64,000 bases of DNA from Porogramme epimiltina (Eukaryota; Basidiomycota; Agaricomycetes; Polyporales; Polyporaceae), in contig FTLJ01000046.1 of NCBI GenBank assembly GCA_900155495.1, forward strand, positions 64,385 to 128,384, in the 5' to 3' direction. The position numbers were made by a program, and so were the translations under genes. Within the stretch, counting starts at the first letter, position 1; every line of letters starts with the position of its first letter. Below, piece after piece: positions 36,097-48,347 of this stretch. The notes beneath the pieces were generated by a model. That model did not search any database, was not told where the DNA came from, and saw only the letters and a list, made by a program, of their open reading frames with translations.

Positions 36097-37867
36097 TCAC
36101 ACAGCCTTCTCCTCGTCGGTCCACGAATTCGTAGCGGCGCAATACTCCACTTCTCCGCCACGCACGTCTGCGGCCTCCCGATCGTTTACGTCGTTTCGTA
36201 GAGTCGGCGCTATGTTTTGTGCTAGTACGTCGTCTTCAGCCTCCCCGGTGTCGGGAGCGGAAATAAAGCTCTGGAAGGAGTTGCTCCAGAGGGTTGAGAT
36301 GCGGAGTGGTTCTTCCGACTCCATCTTTTTGGAGCGAAGGTGGGCCTCTTGGAGGTTCAGGATGAAGTGAGACACGAGGATCGCCGTGAGCCTATGTATC
36401 GTCGGTGGGTCATACTGTATGAGCGCTGGCGTACGCTGGCGAGGAGGTGTGGCAGCTCACGGCGTGGTAAATGCGTTGAGAATGGTCGTGATGTTGCTTA
36501 CTCCATGATTGAACGACTGCGCAAGAATATATCAGTGGGCATATTAATGCATAATGGTACCATGGCGAGACATACAGAGATCAAAAGAAATGAAAAATGC
36601 AGGATATTGAAAATGAGGAGCAATCTACCGGGAAAGCGTGTCTCAGGGGCCCGCCGTGAGACACATTAATATCAAGCTTACACGAAGAAAATAGCCCCTT
36701 TCAAGACCAAAGGCATGGTCAATTTCAGCATTACTGAGCTTAATTGGGATCACGCACCATCACGTATGTATACGTCCGTCAAGGTCGGGTGACGCTCACC
36801 TAACAGTGCCCTCACCGAATGGACAGAGAAATGTAACTTCCACGACGTGACGGCGACAACAAGCGCGTCAGCTACAATGATAGGAATTCGGGATGCAACC
36901 GTCACTATATGAGGCGTATCAACAGGTATTCGTGGGATCGTTACCAAGAAACGCTCACTCCTGCAATGATGCACAGTTAAGGGAAGCTCGTTAGAGAGGA
37001 ACACGAAGAGAGAGCTTACGCAGTTTGCACGAAAGCGGGAGGAGGGGCCTCGCTCACTGAGCACCCAAGCAAGGGATCCTCGAACCCTCTGAAGCGATAC
37101 ACAAATTGAGCCTGTTGGTATATATTCTGAGCACGATGTATTCCCTAAGGGAGAGAAGCCTACGCACCGCTATGTTGGCACCCAGAGGGCCAAGGGAAAG
37201 AATCAAGATGAGTGCTGTGAAAACATTGGACTTAATGAGGGCGTGGGCTCTGGCCGCAGAAAACGCTGCACAGCACTTGGTTAATGGTGTGTTCTTCAGA
37301 AAGCGTATTCCTGAGTGTAACTTGCCAGCTGGCGGTATGAATGTGGCACACTTAATAGCAGCGATTGCCCATTGCACCTCGGCACAGCTAAGACACTGCT
37401 GGTCACCAACTATACTTAAACGCTCTATCATGAGGTACACTCACATCTGACAGAATAGGATGTTAGCCTCACATCGAATTGCTGGGATTGAACTGGCTCA
37501 AACGCACGTTGTCTGTCCAGGCCGTGGTGTTGAATAATGGTGTGGGGTAAAGTGCAGAGTATATGACAATGATGTACCTGTTGGCCAAGAATACGATAGC
37601 CGCAACAGAAAGATTTCGCCTCCAGAAAAGAACAATCTCGCGGTCCAAGGTGATAATGTAATCGAAGAATACGAGTACTGTGATGGGCCACCGTCAACAC
37701 ACGGGTTTAACACGTATGCCAAGAGATCACAGACTCACTTGACGCTGAGACGATGCTATATTTTCCGAGAAGGCTTCCACATCAGGGGTAAGTATACTCA
37801 GAATGAGGGTGATGCGCGGTTGTATTACTCACAGGGAGGCCATTAAGTTTGCCACTGCGCTATCCAT
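36097..37867 (-). CDS. DUF6533-type membrane protein, copy D1
   Basis: Reading on the minus strand, exon 1 is 37867-37833 (MDSAVANLMASL, then a GTGAG donor). An exon with the DUF6533 core follows, which reads TVLVFFDYIITLDREIVLFW and then FLANRYIIVIYSALY (37700-37520). Next come QWAIAAIKCATFIPPAGK (about 37380), CAAFSAARAHALIKSNVF (about 37260), GFEDPLLGC (about 37070) and SRIPIIVADALVVAVT (about 36880). The final exon, HFILNLQEAHLRSKK, runs to TGA at 36099-36097. The C-terminal tail is long, polar and acidic. The family is predicted to span the membrane about seven times; the function is unknown. It is the closest match to D0 at the other side of the housekeeping block (shared ASRIP, SVR, RHPTL and EDP positions). 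Exon 2 and the short exons between 36730 and 36400 are not fully resolved. Confidence 0.72.
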
Positions 37868-40086
37868 ACTTCGAGAGGGATAAGCGGAAATGCTGAGTTG
37901 AGAGGATACCTGGTAGATTGAGCGGCTCGACATGTGGCGTTGACCTTAATACGTCTCCTGCATGACAACATCACCTAGGGGCCGCTTGCTACGCACTGGC
38001 ACAGGCTGCGTACTGGAAACTCCGTTGAGATGATGAGGCTAGTGTTTGCACTGTAAACAACTGACGGACAAACGGGGTGTGCTATTGAGCCGGGTTTTGT
38101 AACTCAATATGGATTATCCGCTCAATGTTAGGAGACCTGCTAAGTTTTCAATTGGGTTTGCTGATCGCAACATGTTAGGGGTGAAACATTTTCTGAACAA
38201 AGGGGGACACGCACTGCAACTTTGTTTGCTGGATCGAGCTACGATCAGATTATTATACAGGGGGCCTCGGAATGCCATGTGAAGTGCAAAAGTCAAGTAC
38301 AATATGCGCAGCACTGGGTCGTGCGGGCATCTCAACCCCGGATCAAATACCGGTGCAAAGCTAACACCGCCGCTGCACGTGGACTCCCTACAGAACTATG
38401 CGATGAGCGCGAATGACTGTAAATCAGTATCTGAGCCCCGTCATCCGAGTATGCAAAAACAGCAGTGTTGAGCTCAACTCACTTGCAGAGTAACCCGTAG
38501 CAGAGTTCGCCAGCTGGTCCGTCTCGGCGGTCGATGCATTCAAGTGAAATCCGCATTAGATCACTGAATCATTGTTATCGTAGATGTGAGTGCGGCCACA
38601 TTAATTGGTGATGGCGGGTTGGCAAAGAGACGTCCGCGTGCCTAGGCCAACTGATGTACTGAAAACAGTGTAGCTTCAGAGGTCCTAGGGGTCTGCGGGT
38701 GGGGAACATGGGGATACGGGATACGTGGGAAATGGGAGTGGAGATGGACCTCACACTGCAACGGCTGATGATAGAGCTGGTTTCTATAGCGAGGGAGAGT
38801 TTCTGCATCTTTCGAAGCCCGAGAACGTCTGGATGGAGATCGTCGCGGACACGTCGGCGCTATGGTTCCTGCAGAAAGCGAAGGGCGCCGGGCATAACAT
38901 GACCCGTATACAGGGATTAGCGGAGATGAGATACCATGTTGCATTGCGGGATACATGGTCAAATCAACGAGCCATGTCGGGGGCGGAACGTATCAGGCGG
39001 AACAGGGGACAAGCGGTTCAAAACAATGCCGCATCACGATTCAATGCAGGTTGGAACTTCGGAAGATTGGAATCAGGCGTCCGAAGGGTGGGGGAACGAA
39101 GGTGCAAGCACTCCACCTGCCACAGTTCGCACACTCGGAAAGAAGCTGGCGGGCCCATACGACACCCGCGGCGCGAGATGATAGCACTATCAGCTCGCCA
39201 CCCGACGTAGTTCACGCACCGGCGAAAGCTCAGCGCCTATCTTCCAAGGTGCAGGGCATGGCAATTCCAAAGGCGGAGGGGGCTTGGGAAGACACTGCCT
39301 CGAGCGCTGCCGTTGGGTGGGTGCCTGGTGACTCGGGGAGGCGGAGGCTCACGCACATGCAATACGGCAGGAGAACGATGAGTGCAGTGACTGTGTTGCG
39401 CAACGCGGCGACAGGTGGCCTCGGTCTTCCGCCCCGGCAAAGGCCGATTCCAAGCGCTCGAACTTTGTCCTCATCTCATCAATCCCCGTTATCTTATCAG
39501 TATGATAGCGCCGAAGATGCCTACAACACAGCCTGATGCTCTTCTTTTCAACATGCCTCATCTGAGACTGTAGTATGAGGCGATTTATTGGACCAGATAC
39601 TGCTAGATAGTGGATATATACCACATGAGCGGCGCGGATCAAGGAGTAAGAGCGTGTAAAACTTAGAAATTGCAGCTTGATAGAGATTGCGACGGGGCCT
39701 GGCCTGAAGGTAAGTAGAGTTATGTTCGTGCCTCCACTTCTCATGTCCTTCATCTGGCAATATTTTCTACGCGTAAGCGTCTCGAGTAGCGTTCTATGAG
39801 TGATGCATAGGTCGGCGGTTCCTCTATTGTTGTAACGAATACTGTAGAATGATACTACTACAGGAGTAATCCTATGAGAGACGCCGCGGTGAATAGAATA
39901 CGAGGCGCAGAAGAAAACATAAATATGTGGATGGAATTTGGAACAAGACGAAGCAGGTCAGCGAAGCCAAGACTAATGAAGAGAAGATGCCATGTGTTGG
40001 GCATCACACATGAAACAGTGTAGGGTGGGGATGTTGAATGGTTCAAGTTCTATCCCGATTGGCACGCCCCAGCTAGCAACCGCGGC
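37868..40086. other. Spacer D1-D2 without a supported gene
   Basis: About 2.2 kb. The longest open stretches (38725-39210 and 38955-39536, + strand) are rich in Arg, Ser and Gly, overlap each other and have no family motif, so I do not call them genes. The composition shifts at about 38690-38760 to G-rich direct repeats of GGGGATACGG/GGGAAATGGG type. Confidence 0.4.
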
Positions 40087-41887
40087 CTACACCTCCTTTG
40101 CATTGATAGAGCCCATTTCCACGCCCAAGGAGACCTCGTCTCCTAGATGGACATCGTGCGCCATCGGGCCCTGGGTGATGTCTTGCATCTCTTCTGGGCT
40201 TGGGGCAACTATGGCGCCGACCGTGCGGGGAGCGGCGACGAAGCTGGGGAGGGAGTTATCAGCGTGTGTAGAGAAGTGGAGCGGGTCGTCCGAGTTGACT
40301 TTGAGAGGCCGGAGGTTCGCTTCCTGGAGGTCCATGAGGAAGCGGGAGGTGAGGACTGCTGTAAGGCTGTGTGATGGCGGTGAAGTGAGGATCGTGGTGA
40401 GCACTACAGAACGTGAAGCTTAAGTAGGTGGAGCTATGGCGTACGGTGTAGTGAACGTAGTGATATTACTTCCAGCGTCATTAAGCCCGTCGTCGCCAAA
40501 TATCTGCACAGGAACTGTTAAAAGTGCCACATCGGAATGGAACCGTGGTGAGACTCGCCGACGTCAAAGAGAACGAAAAGTGTAAAATATTCAGGATGAG
40601 AAATGATCTGCGGTCCGCGTGAGTCCTCCAGAGTAGCACCCACAAGACTCAGCGTCCTTTGATTAAGAGTGAACATACACAAAATAAACGGTTCCTACCA
40701 TGTATGAGCCTCAGAACGGTTGCCCAATATTTAGAGACCTCGGATGCTTACCGTCACGCAGGAATATTTCCGTCAGAGACAAGTGACGGCGCACTCCGAC
40801 TGCTCTTCCTGGAGGGGCGTGTCGAAGTAACTTACACCACGTGAGGCCAATGACGAGTACATCGGCCACGATGAGGGAGACTCTGGAGGCAACCAGCCCT
40901 AAACAAGTCATCAGCGATGGTTAGATACTAGTTGAATTTGCGCACAGCTGTGATTAAGGGGCATAAGCTAAGGCCTGAGAGGGACCATAGGACAGCGAGC
41001 CCACCCAATATACACCTGCTTAGAAGGAGAGGCCTCTTGCACTACGCAACCGAACACCGGGTCAATTACTCCTTCGTATCCAAGTCCAATACGGGCCTTT
41101 CAGCGTGTGGTTATCATGCGTCCTGAGTGCTAGTACCTTCAGGGAGACAATAAAGCACACGCACAACGTTTACACCAACAGGTCCGAGTGAAAGAATGAG
41201 AATGAGGGCGGAGAAGGCCTTGGAGTTGGTCAGAGCAAGTGCTCGCATTGCAGAGAACACTAGATGCCTCATTGTTAGTAATATGCCACACGGTGTGTGA
41301 GCCCAGGCCTCGCCTACCTGCCGGGGGTGTGAGTACGATGTAGTCCATAACAACATAGGTCCATTGTATCCTGTTGCACCTGCCGCGCCTCCTGTCACCG
41401 GCTGTATCACCACGAGTATTTAGTAGGAACATGACTCACTCCTAGCAATACGCGAAGGCGTCAGCTCAACCTGAAATGAATGAATCGCGAACTAGTGACA
41501 CTTGCCTGACCCGTCATGGACTTATTGAAGATCGTCACCATATCCATCGCAGAGCACACGATGATGAGATATCTATTTGCGAGGAAGAGTCCGGCGGCAC
41601 CAGAAAGCTTGCACTTCCAAAAGAGCTCCATTTCCCGGTCGATGGTAATGAGGTGCTCAAAAAAGATCAGCACTGGGATGTCCTCAACGTCAGAGCCGTG
41701 GTCAGCATGTGGGAGATAGGAATAGTCACGGGCCTGAAGCTGAGAGGGTGACATAATCTTCGACAAAGCTGCCATGGTGTGTGGTCAGAGCGAAGCTAAC
41801 TGCGCTGGAGCGTTATTTTACTTACAAAACATCAAATAGATCAACAACTGCGGTACTGTCAATGCTTGCAGCGGGGTCACCAGACAT
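40087..41887 (-). CDS. DUF6533-type membrane protein, copy D2
   Basis: Exon 1 is 41887-41826 (MSGDPAASIDSTAVVDLFDV, followed by a GTAAG donor). The DUF6533 core exon reads PVLIFFEHLITIDREMELFW and then LFLANRYLIIVCSAM (about 41690-41560). Downstream are CNRIQWTYVVMDYIVLTPPAG (about 41380-41320), FSAMRALALTNSKAFSALIL (about 41260-41190), GVIDPVFGC (about 41070), LIVADVLVIGLTW (about 40880-40840) and LTEIFLRDGK. The last exon, SRFLMDLQEANLRPLK, continues to a polar tail ending INAKEV at 40087. All landmark exons are open, so the gene is probably functional. The donor after exon 2 (near 41740) has no obvious GT at the usual place. It pairs most closely with D3 (EANLRPL, DDPLHFSTHAD). Confidence 0.75.
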
Positions 41888-44800
41888 TCTGACTGACTGG
41901 TGAGAGAACGGTGAGAACACTACAAAGAATGCCCATGTTGTAGGAAGGGGTAATATACCCCTCTACATGTGGATGCCACCAGATCCTATCTCACTCATGT
42001 TGTTCTCCCTATCCGCACCACTAACGAAATGCCTTAGTTGTAGAATTACATAGAATACAAGGATCGCTATGTTCCCGTGACGTTGCCAATAAGGCCGCCA
42101 TTTGGTGATAGGGGCCAGTGCGGTCTCACCCTAAAGGAATAACACGGGTAACCCGTCGCGGGTACGGGTACACGACTACAGATACAGAGACCCGCGGCGT
42201 GCCTCTACCTGTGGGCTAGCGGATGACAGTTTGACTTCTCAGCTGGAGTATGGCTTCTCCCGCGCCTTCATTATTCAAGGTTCCTTATTCCCCAGCGGAG
42301 GTTCCAGGAGAACAGAAGAAACCGTCTGAGCTGGCCCGCCGCGGCCGGTACTAGCGAATCGACCAGAAGCCCATGCACTCATGATAGGTGCCCTTCCTGA
42401 TGCTACGAGTCTGCACATTCCCGCATAAGAGCTACACAGCAGTGTAATGCTGAATGCGCTGCTATGTAACTCTGCATTCTTCCATACACAATGGTTTGTT
42501 ATAACGCGTTTATTACGCATTCCAATGAAACGCTAGGAGGACCCCCATCTGACTGCCAGCAGTGATTGTGTCGGGGACGCTCACAGAGGAGATCGCACCC
42601 GGGGCTCTCCGTATCCTTGTCCGCGATGCGAGCTTACAATAAGCTGCCGCCGCCTCATGGTCTACACTGGTTCGTTTTGGTGCTCATGACACGTTTCAAA
42701 GATCCTCGAAGCGTGCTATTTCCAGCGTGTGCGGTATGATCCGCCGTCAGCGCCGGCAGATGCCCGGTGCCAAAGGTGAGACTACTGCCTCCGTATAGAA
42801 GGTCAGGTCAACCTGAAACTTGCCTGAGGTCATTCACACCACGAGAAACTCTGCTGCAGGTAGACAGGCCGCACGGGTCAGGTAAGGGTACACCTGAGTC
42901 TACCCGTACCCGACCCGTGTTGTTCCTGAACGTGAAATGCTCATATGGGCATTTGAGACGTTGTGCCTAGGACGCACCACTAGAATAGAGTACGGGAGAT
43001 CGGAAGGGACGTCTGGGTTCGACGTTATAACACCAGTGTTCCTGTCAATGGGTGAGAGAACCAGCGGCATCGCTAGCAGGAATCTTCCGGAGTAGCCTCT
43101 CAGCCGGGATAGAGGCGGAAAGATGGACATCTGTGGGGGTATTTAGCACAAGAACAATATTCATTGTCATGGTAGGCATACCCTGCGCGAAGAGTATAAG
43201 ACGACGCGTCTCAGTTGCACCGGGTTTCCGTGGAGGCGCAGGCATCTTTATGCCACATGTACATACACAGAAATCAGCTTTGTTAGTCTGGAATTTCGAC
43301 TCGAGATGGAGGCCCGTGAGAACACAGGTTTCACATTCATGAGGTGAACATGTTACACGAGACGAAAAGGTAGTTGAGCTGCTGAGGGTGTTGCGTTGAA
43401 AGAACCTAGACCCTGAGTGAGCGCACTGCAGCGTCCGACGACGTCCGCTCCGCGCATTGATCGATGGGACTCACATTCTCGGATCCAGGGTCCGGTCGGC
43501 AACGCTGGCCGGGCTCATCCCGTTCCATGTCTCTTGTACTTCGCCAGGAAGGTGTGCAGGAGAAACTGTCTCCTCGGTGGAGCGTAGCTCTCACCTGAAG
43601 TTGACCTAGAGGAGAATGGAAAATGACGTCGCCGGATCTAGAGCCACTTGCGTCGACACTCCGGGCCCGCTGATCCGGGGTCCCGCGGCCCCCGGGAACC
43701 GCCGCACGCCCAGGGCACACCTGCTCATTCGGAGTCATTCTCCTCCCGCAGCCTCCGAAATTTGCCTATGTTCTATCAAGCAGCCCTCGTTCGACTCCTA
43801 TTACACTTCCAGCACTGTTACCTTTTGAGTAGCGCTTTCTGAGAAACCACATGCCCAGGGAATCCCAGTCATGATCGCTCACAACATACGCATGCCAGGC
43901 CTGAAGAGCGCCCCGAGTGGCTGCTGCTGCAATGATATCTTCGGATCGATGTCGTGGGGGCGCACTGCCAATAACAGCATCCTATGGAGTGTGAAACGTC
44001 GAAATCCGTGAAGAGCATACAGCGACTGTGCGTACTGTCAGCACGCACACTATGGACAGCAGAAATCCATTCGTTGCTGCCACGGACGGACTCCAAGCAC
44101 CCTCGACCCTGGACTGCTACGACGTTAACACGACCAGGATTTCCACAGAAGGCAGGACACATACCGATGTGCCTTGAAGGACCCTTATTCTTCAGGAACT
44201 CATCGCCAAAGAGGGCACGGAATGGGCAGTAGGATGGAGAGGTGTCAGAGATGCGAGGTCCTCGCGGCGATCTAGGGAGAACTTGGGACAGGTGGATGGC
44301 TGGTATTATCTGTGCAAGTGTGTCTCATCCTTTCCCTTTCACACTTCCTTCCTCAACCGTAACGTTATAGCTCGCGCACTGAGGCAGTACATCGTCACGA
44401 TGATCAGCCTGCATGCCCTCTTCACGGGTTTGACACGAACGCCTCGTGATTGTGAACGTGAGCGTTTTCCCTGTTCAACGCACGTGCGAGAGGAGATCAC
44501 ACCCGTTCTAGTGTTGCCGTTTGCCAGGGAGCTGTCCACTCATGCGACGCTTCCCCCAAGCCACCATTACGATCAATCCCGGCCACTTCCCCAAAGCCTA
44601 AGCGGGCTGGGGAGCATCTTCTGAGGGATATGCGCCATACCGTTGCAGTTATCACTCGACCTATATACGTACATCCTTCTCGCATAGTTCCGTAGTCATT
44701 GAGTCCGTTGGATGTACCCCTCGTCCCCCTTTAAGGATCAAGGAATGATACGATAACGAGCGCGATCCGAATATGCTATACCCGGCAAAAGATGAGAAGA

Positions 44801-44959
44801 GTCGTCTAGAAAAGAATTCAAAGGACAAACGAGTCATAGATACACAGTTAGAGGGTGAATGAGCAGGGAAAAGCCGGGGGCGGTAGCGCATCACCTCAAG
44901 TGAGGCGATGTGAGGCAAGGACTCGGTTGATTAGTTCTACAGAAACGAGAAGTCGTAAT
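41888..44959. repeat. Spacer D2-D3, paralogous to spacer D3-D4
   Basis: About 3 kb with no supported gene. Positions 42720-43250 align by eye with 46990-47470, and 43440-43640 with about 47690-47870, so the spacer shares ancestry with the next one. Weak minus-strand similarity in these blocks (VLVLNTPTDVHLS here, FVLNAFTYIRLSN at about 47400) resembles the LNVLxLxFSL exon of the DUF6533 genes and may be relic coding sequence. Confidence 0.55.
42872..42919. repeat. Inverted repeat of GGGTA modules, spacer D2-D3
   Basis: Arms CACGGGTCAGGTAAGGGTA (42872-42890) and TACCCGTACCCGACCCGTG (42901-42919) are complementary with two mismatches around a 10-base loop. An equivalent structure occupies the corresponding place in the next spacer (47124-47159). 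Confidence 0.85.
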
Positions 44960-46788
44960 CTATGCCTCGTTAATATCGACAAACGCGCTAAGAGAATCCT
45001 CTACTCTTTGATAGACATCGTTCTCCGCAATGTCCTGGAGGACATCGACGCCCTCATGCACAGGCTCTCCCGAAGTTGACTCGACTCTAGCTCCATCCAC
45101 ACGGGGGGCGGCGACGAAGCTGGGGAGGGAGTCGTCAGCATGAGTCGAGAAGTGGAGCGGGTCGTCAGAGTCGAGTCTGAGAGGCCGGAGGTTGGCTTCT
45201 TGGAGGTCTATGAGGAACCAGGATATGAGGACACCTGTGAGGCTGTGTTGTGACGAGGAAGCGAGAATTGTAGTGAGCATCCCGGCATGTAAGGGGGAAG
45301 CGGTGGCAGCGTACGGCGTGGAGAACATGGTGATATCACTCCCATTTTCGCTACCCCCGTCCTCGACGAATATCTGCGTATAAACCGTTGAAACCGCTGA
45401 ATGAATTGGGATTACATAGAAACTCACAGAGGCTAAAGATAATGATAGGTGCAATATATTCAATATGAGGAGTGATCTGCGGGTTTCGTGAGTCTTACTA
45501 CGTGGCTTGCAAAAGCCGGATTATCCTTGTATTGAAGGTGAACATACACGAAATATATAGTTCCTACGTCCGTGATTGTAAGGTCGGGTCCTCGGGGATC
45601 AAAGACATAAGATACTTACCATCACGCAAGAATATTTCCGTCAGGGACAAGTGGCGGCGCACTAGGTCCACTGTCCCAGCAGAGGTGCGACGAAATAGTT
45701 GACGCCAGGTGAGGGCAATGACGAGGGCGTCCGCGACAATGAGGGAGCCTCGAGAAGCAATGACCCCTAAACAGGTCATCAGCTCGCATAATACAGGACG
45801 TAAAGTTCTTTTTTACGCACAGCTGTGATTCATGAAGACGCATGAGCTCACGTTCGCGAGGTATGATAAGACGACAAACGACAAGCTCACCCGACATACA
45901 CCTGCTCTGGCGGGGCAAACTCCAGCGCCACGCAGCCAAACAAGGGATCAATGTACCCACTGAACGTAATTGCGACTGAGGCCTTGTGGTTTGGGGATAT
46001 TGATCAACATGTGCGGGAGTAGATTTCCCAAGACGACAAAGAACACGTACTACATTTACACTCAGAGGGCCGAGAGAGAGGAGTAAGATGAGAGCGGAGA
46101 AGGCTCTAGAGTTGCTCAGAGCGAGTGCACGCATGGCAGAGAAAACTGAACGAGTCGTCGTCAGCAGGATATTTCGCAAATTGTGAGTTGGGACGTGCGC
46201 GGCCCTCGCTTGCCTGCAGGTGGTATGTACGTGGCATAATCCGCAACGGTATAAGCCCATTGTATCCCATTGCACCTATCACAACTACTGTCATCTCCCA
46301 TACAAACGCTCGTAGTTAGCGAAGAATATAGCTCACACCTAATGATGTGCAAAGATGTCAGCCACGTGCACGCATAGAATCACCAGCGCATAGATTGGTC
46401 TGACTCACTTGATGCGTCACGGATTTATCGAAGACAGTCACCAGAGATAGTGCGGAGCGCACGACCATGAGGTATCTATTTGTGATGAAGAGGGCAGACG
46501 CGCCAGACAAGCCGCGCTGCAAGAAGAGGTCGACCTCACTGTCGACGGTGGTGAGGTGCTCGAAGAAGATGAGCGCTTCGAACCCTTCGTTGTCAGCGTT
46601 GGGTCGAGCATGCGCGTGGTGGAACAAGGGACGTACCTGACGCTGCGAGACAAACGCAGCGTTCCACATGGCTGTGATAGTGTGGTCAGAGTAGAATGGA
46701 CAGCACGAGCGCGTCGTTCTACTTACAAGGAGTCAAACAAACCAATGATTGTAACGCCGTCAATGCTTGCAGCTGAGTCGCTGGACAT
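44960..46788 (-). CDS. DUF6533-type membrane protein, copy D3
   Basis: Exon 1 is 46788-46727 (MSSDSAASIDGVTIIGLFDS, GTAAG donor). The core exon reads ALIFFEHLTTVDSEVDLF and LFITNRYLMVVRSALSLV (about 46570-46440). Then follow CNGIQWAYTVADYATYIPPAG (about 46280-46220), FSAMRALALSNSRAFSALIL (about 46140-46090), RGSLIVADALVIALTW (about 45750-45700), LTEIFLRDGKYL and FVEDGGSENGSDITMF (about 45370). The last exon has LIDLQEANLRPLRLDSDD and ends FVDINEA at 44960. In the core, the Arg of the usual DRE(I/V) motif is Ser (VDSEV) and the following Trp-Lys is Leu-Gln, so the charged loop is altered. The frame is open through all landmark exons. Confidence 0.75.
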
Positions 46789-48347
46789 TCTGACCGACAA
46801 GAGAGAACGTCGCGCACACCGTAAAGAGGTCCCATTGCCTGACGACGAGTCATATACTCATTCGCAAGGGGTATTGACGGATGATTCATCGCTTATGCCA
46901 TGTTCTCGATCTCAGGTTGTAATAGCACTGGAAACGCGGTAGCTGTAGAAGGTTGGAACGCCCCCCTGAATGGTGGTGTTTCCCGTGTGCGCGGTTCTAT
47001 CTGCCAACGATGCCGGTGAACGCCCGCATTGGAAGGTGCCACTACTGCGTCCGAATAGAAGCGTAGGTCAACCTGCAGCCTCTTTGAGGTCACCCGCACC
47101 CACAAGTAGCCCGTACTCGCGGATCGGGTATAGGTATACTTAAATATACCCATACCCGACCACTAGTGCCGTTTCCAAGGGTGAAATTGGCAACATAAGC
47201 ACGTTATTGTTCGTCTTAGCATGCACCACAATTGAACATTCAACGGGACGTACGAGTACGGTGATTTGACCAAAGATCTCCTGTGAATAGGGCAGGTAAC
47301 CAGCACTGATTTGTTCGCAGCGCAGTTCCTGCGGATCATACTATCCACCGCAGAGATGTTGGAAAGACGGATGTATGTAAAAGCATTGAGCACGAAAATA
47401 ATAGGGGTAACGTAGCGAGTATCACAGTTACGAGTGGGCGTACCGAGTGTGATGGCCTCACGGTATCCTGTCTCAACTGGGTCTAGTAGCCTGTGCGGGC
47501 GACCGCGTGTAGACATGAGCAGCTGTAGGCTCGGTCAGTCTGGCAATCGCCTCGACAAACGCGCCGAGTGCGCACGGCACAAGGTGTGAGACGATAGGGA
47601 GGTTGTGCTACAAGGGGAGTCAAACACTGTCAAAGAGGACAGAGATTCTCAGTGAATGTACGTCTATCCAGTCGACGAAACCGATGGCACCCACCACAGA
47701 GTTCTCCGAGATCTAGGGACCTGTCGGCATGTTTGATGAGGCTCATCCTGTTCCGTGAGTCTCAACCCTCGCCGGCCGCGCGTATTGCCACCAGGAACGC
47801 AGCACAGCAGACGTATCAGCGTAGTGGGAGAAGCACTCTCCTGGACGAAGCGCGTCGCCAACCGGTCGTCACGCACAGAAAAAGAAGACATGGCGAGGCG
47901 CCGGGTGGGCTGCATCGGCACACCGGGCCGCGCGGTCCCGGAGAAAGCCGAGGCCGTCGGGCACTGCCGGCGCGGCTCCGGGTGACATCTACATGCACTC
48001 GTCCCCAGACTTATTGGGACGCTATCTGAGCGTTTTCATTCCTGCTCTCCTCGCCAGATTCCTCGCCTCGCGGGGCTCCGAGATTCAGCCCTCTGAGCCG
48101 CATTTCAAAAACATATCCGTGCAGATATAATGTGATCATAGGACTATATTGTAGTAACACCCAAGAAGTGCACGAATCATCGCAAATAGACACAACCGAA
48201 CTCAAGAACGAGCACGGCAGGACTGACACGGAAAGAGAGAGTCAAAGCGGAAGAAGCAAGAAAGGATGTAACCCGGTCCAGACAGCCCGGAAATGTGGAG
48301 CTCCACATCCGCTCTATAGAGGCTGACGCGACCCCACCAGTCCTGAC
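46789..48347. repeat. Spacer D3-D4, paralogous to spacer D2-D3
   Basis: About 1.56 kb with no supported gene. The blocks at 46990-47470 and 47690-47870 are diverged copies of those in the previous spacer. Several short frames occur on both strands without family resemblance. Confidence 0.5.
47124..47159. repeat. Inverted repeat of GGGTA modules, spacer D3-D4
   Basis: Arms TCGGGTATAGGTATA (47124-47138) and TATACCCATACCCGA (47145-47159) pair with one mismatch around a six-base loop. The position matches the larger inverted repeat at 42872-42919 within otherwise diverged paralogous spacer. Confidence 0.82.

Noticed and set aside
38699..39536. Overlapping plus-strand open frames of 161 and 193 codons between D1 and D2.
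   Set aside because: They overlap in different frames, are rich in Arg/Ser/Gly, show no domain, no hydrophobic pattern and no intron-bounded exon partner; probably chance in GC-rich spacer.
43045..43245. Minus-strand fragments in spacers D2-D3 and D3-D4 as further DUF6533 genes.
   Set aside because: Only a weak LNxxTxxxLS resemblance to one short exon is visible, with no core or other exons, so I mention it as possible relic sequence and do not count a copy.
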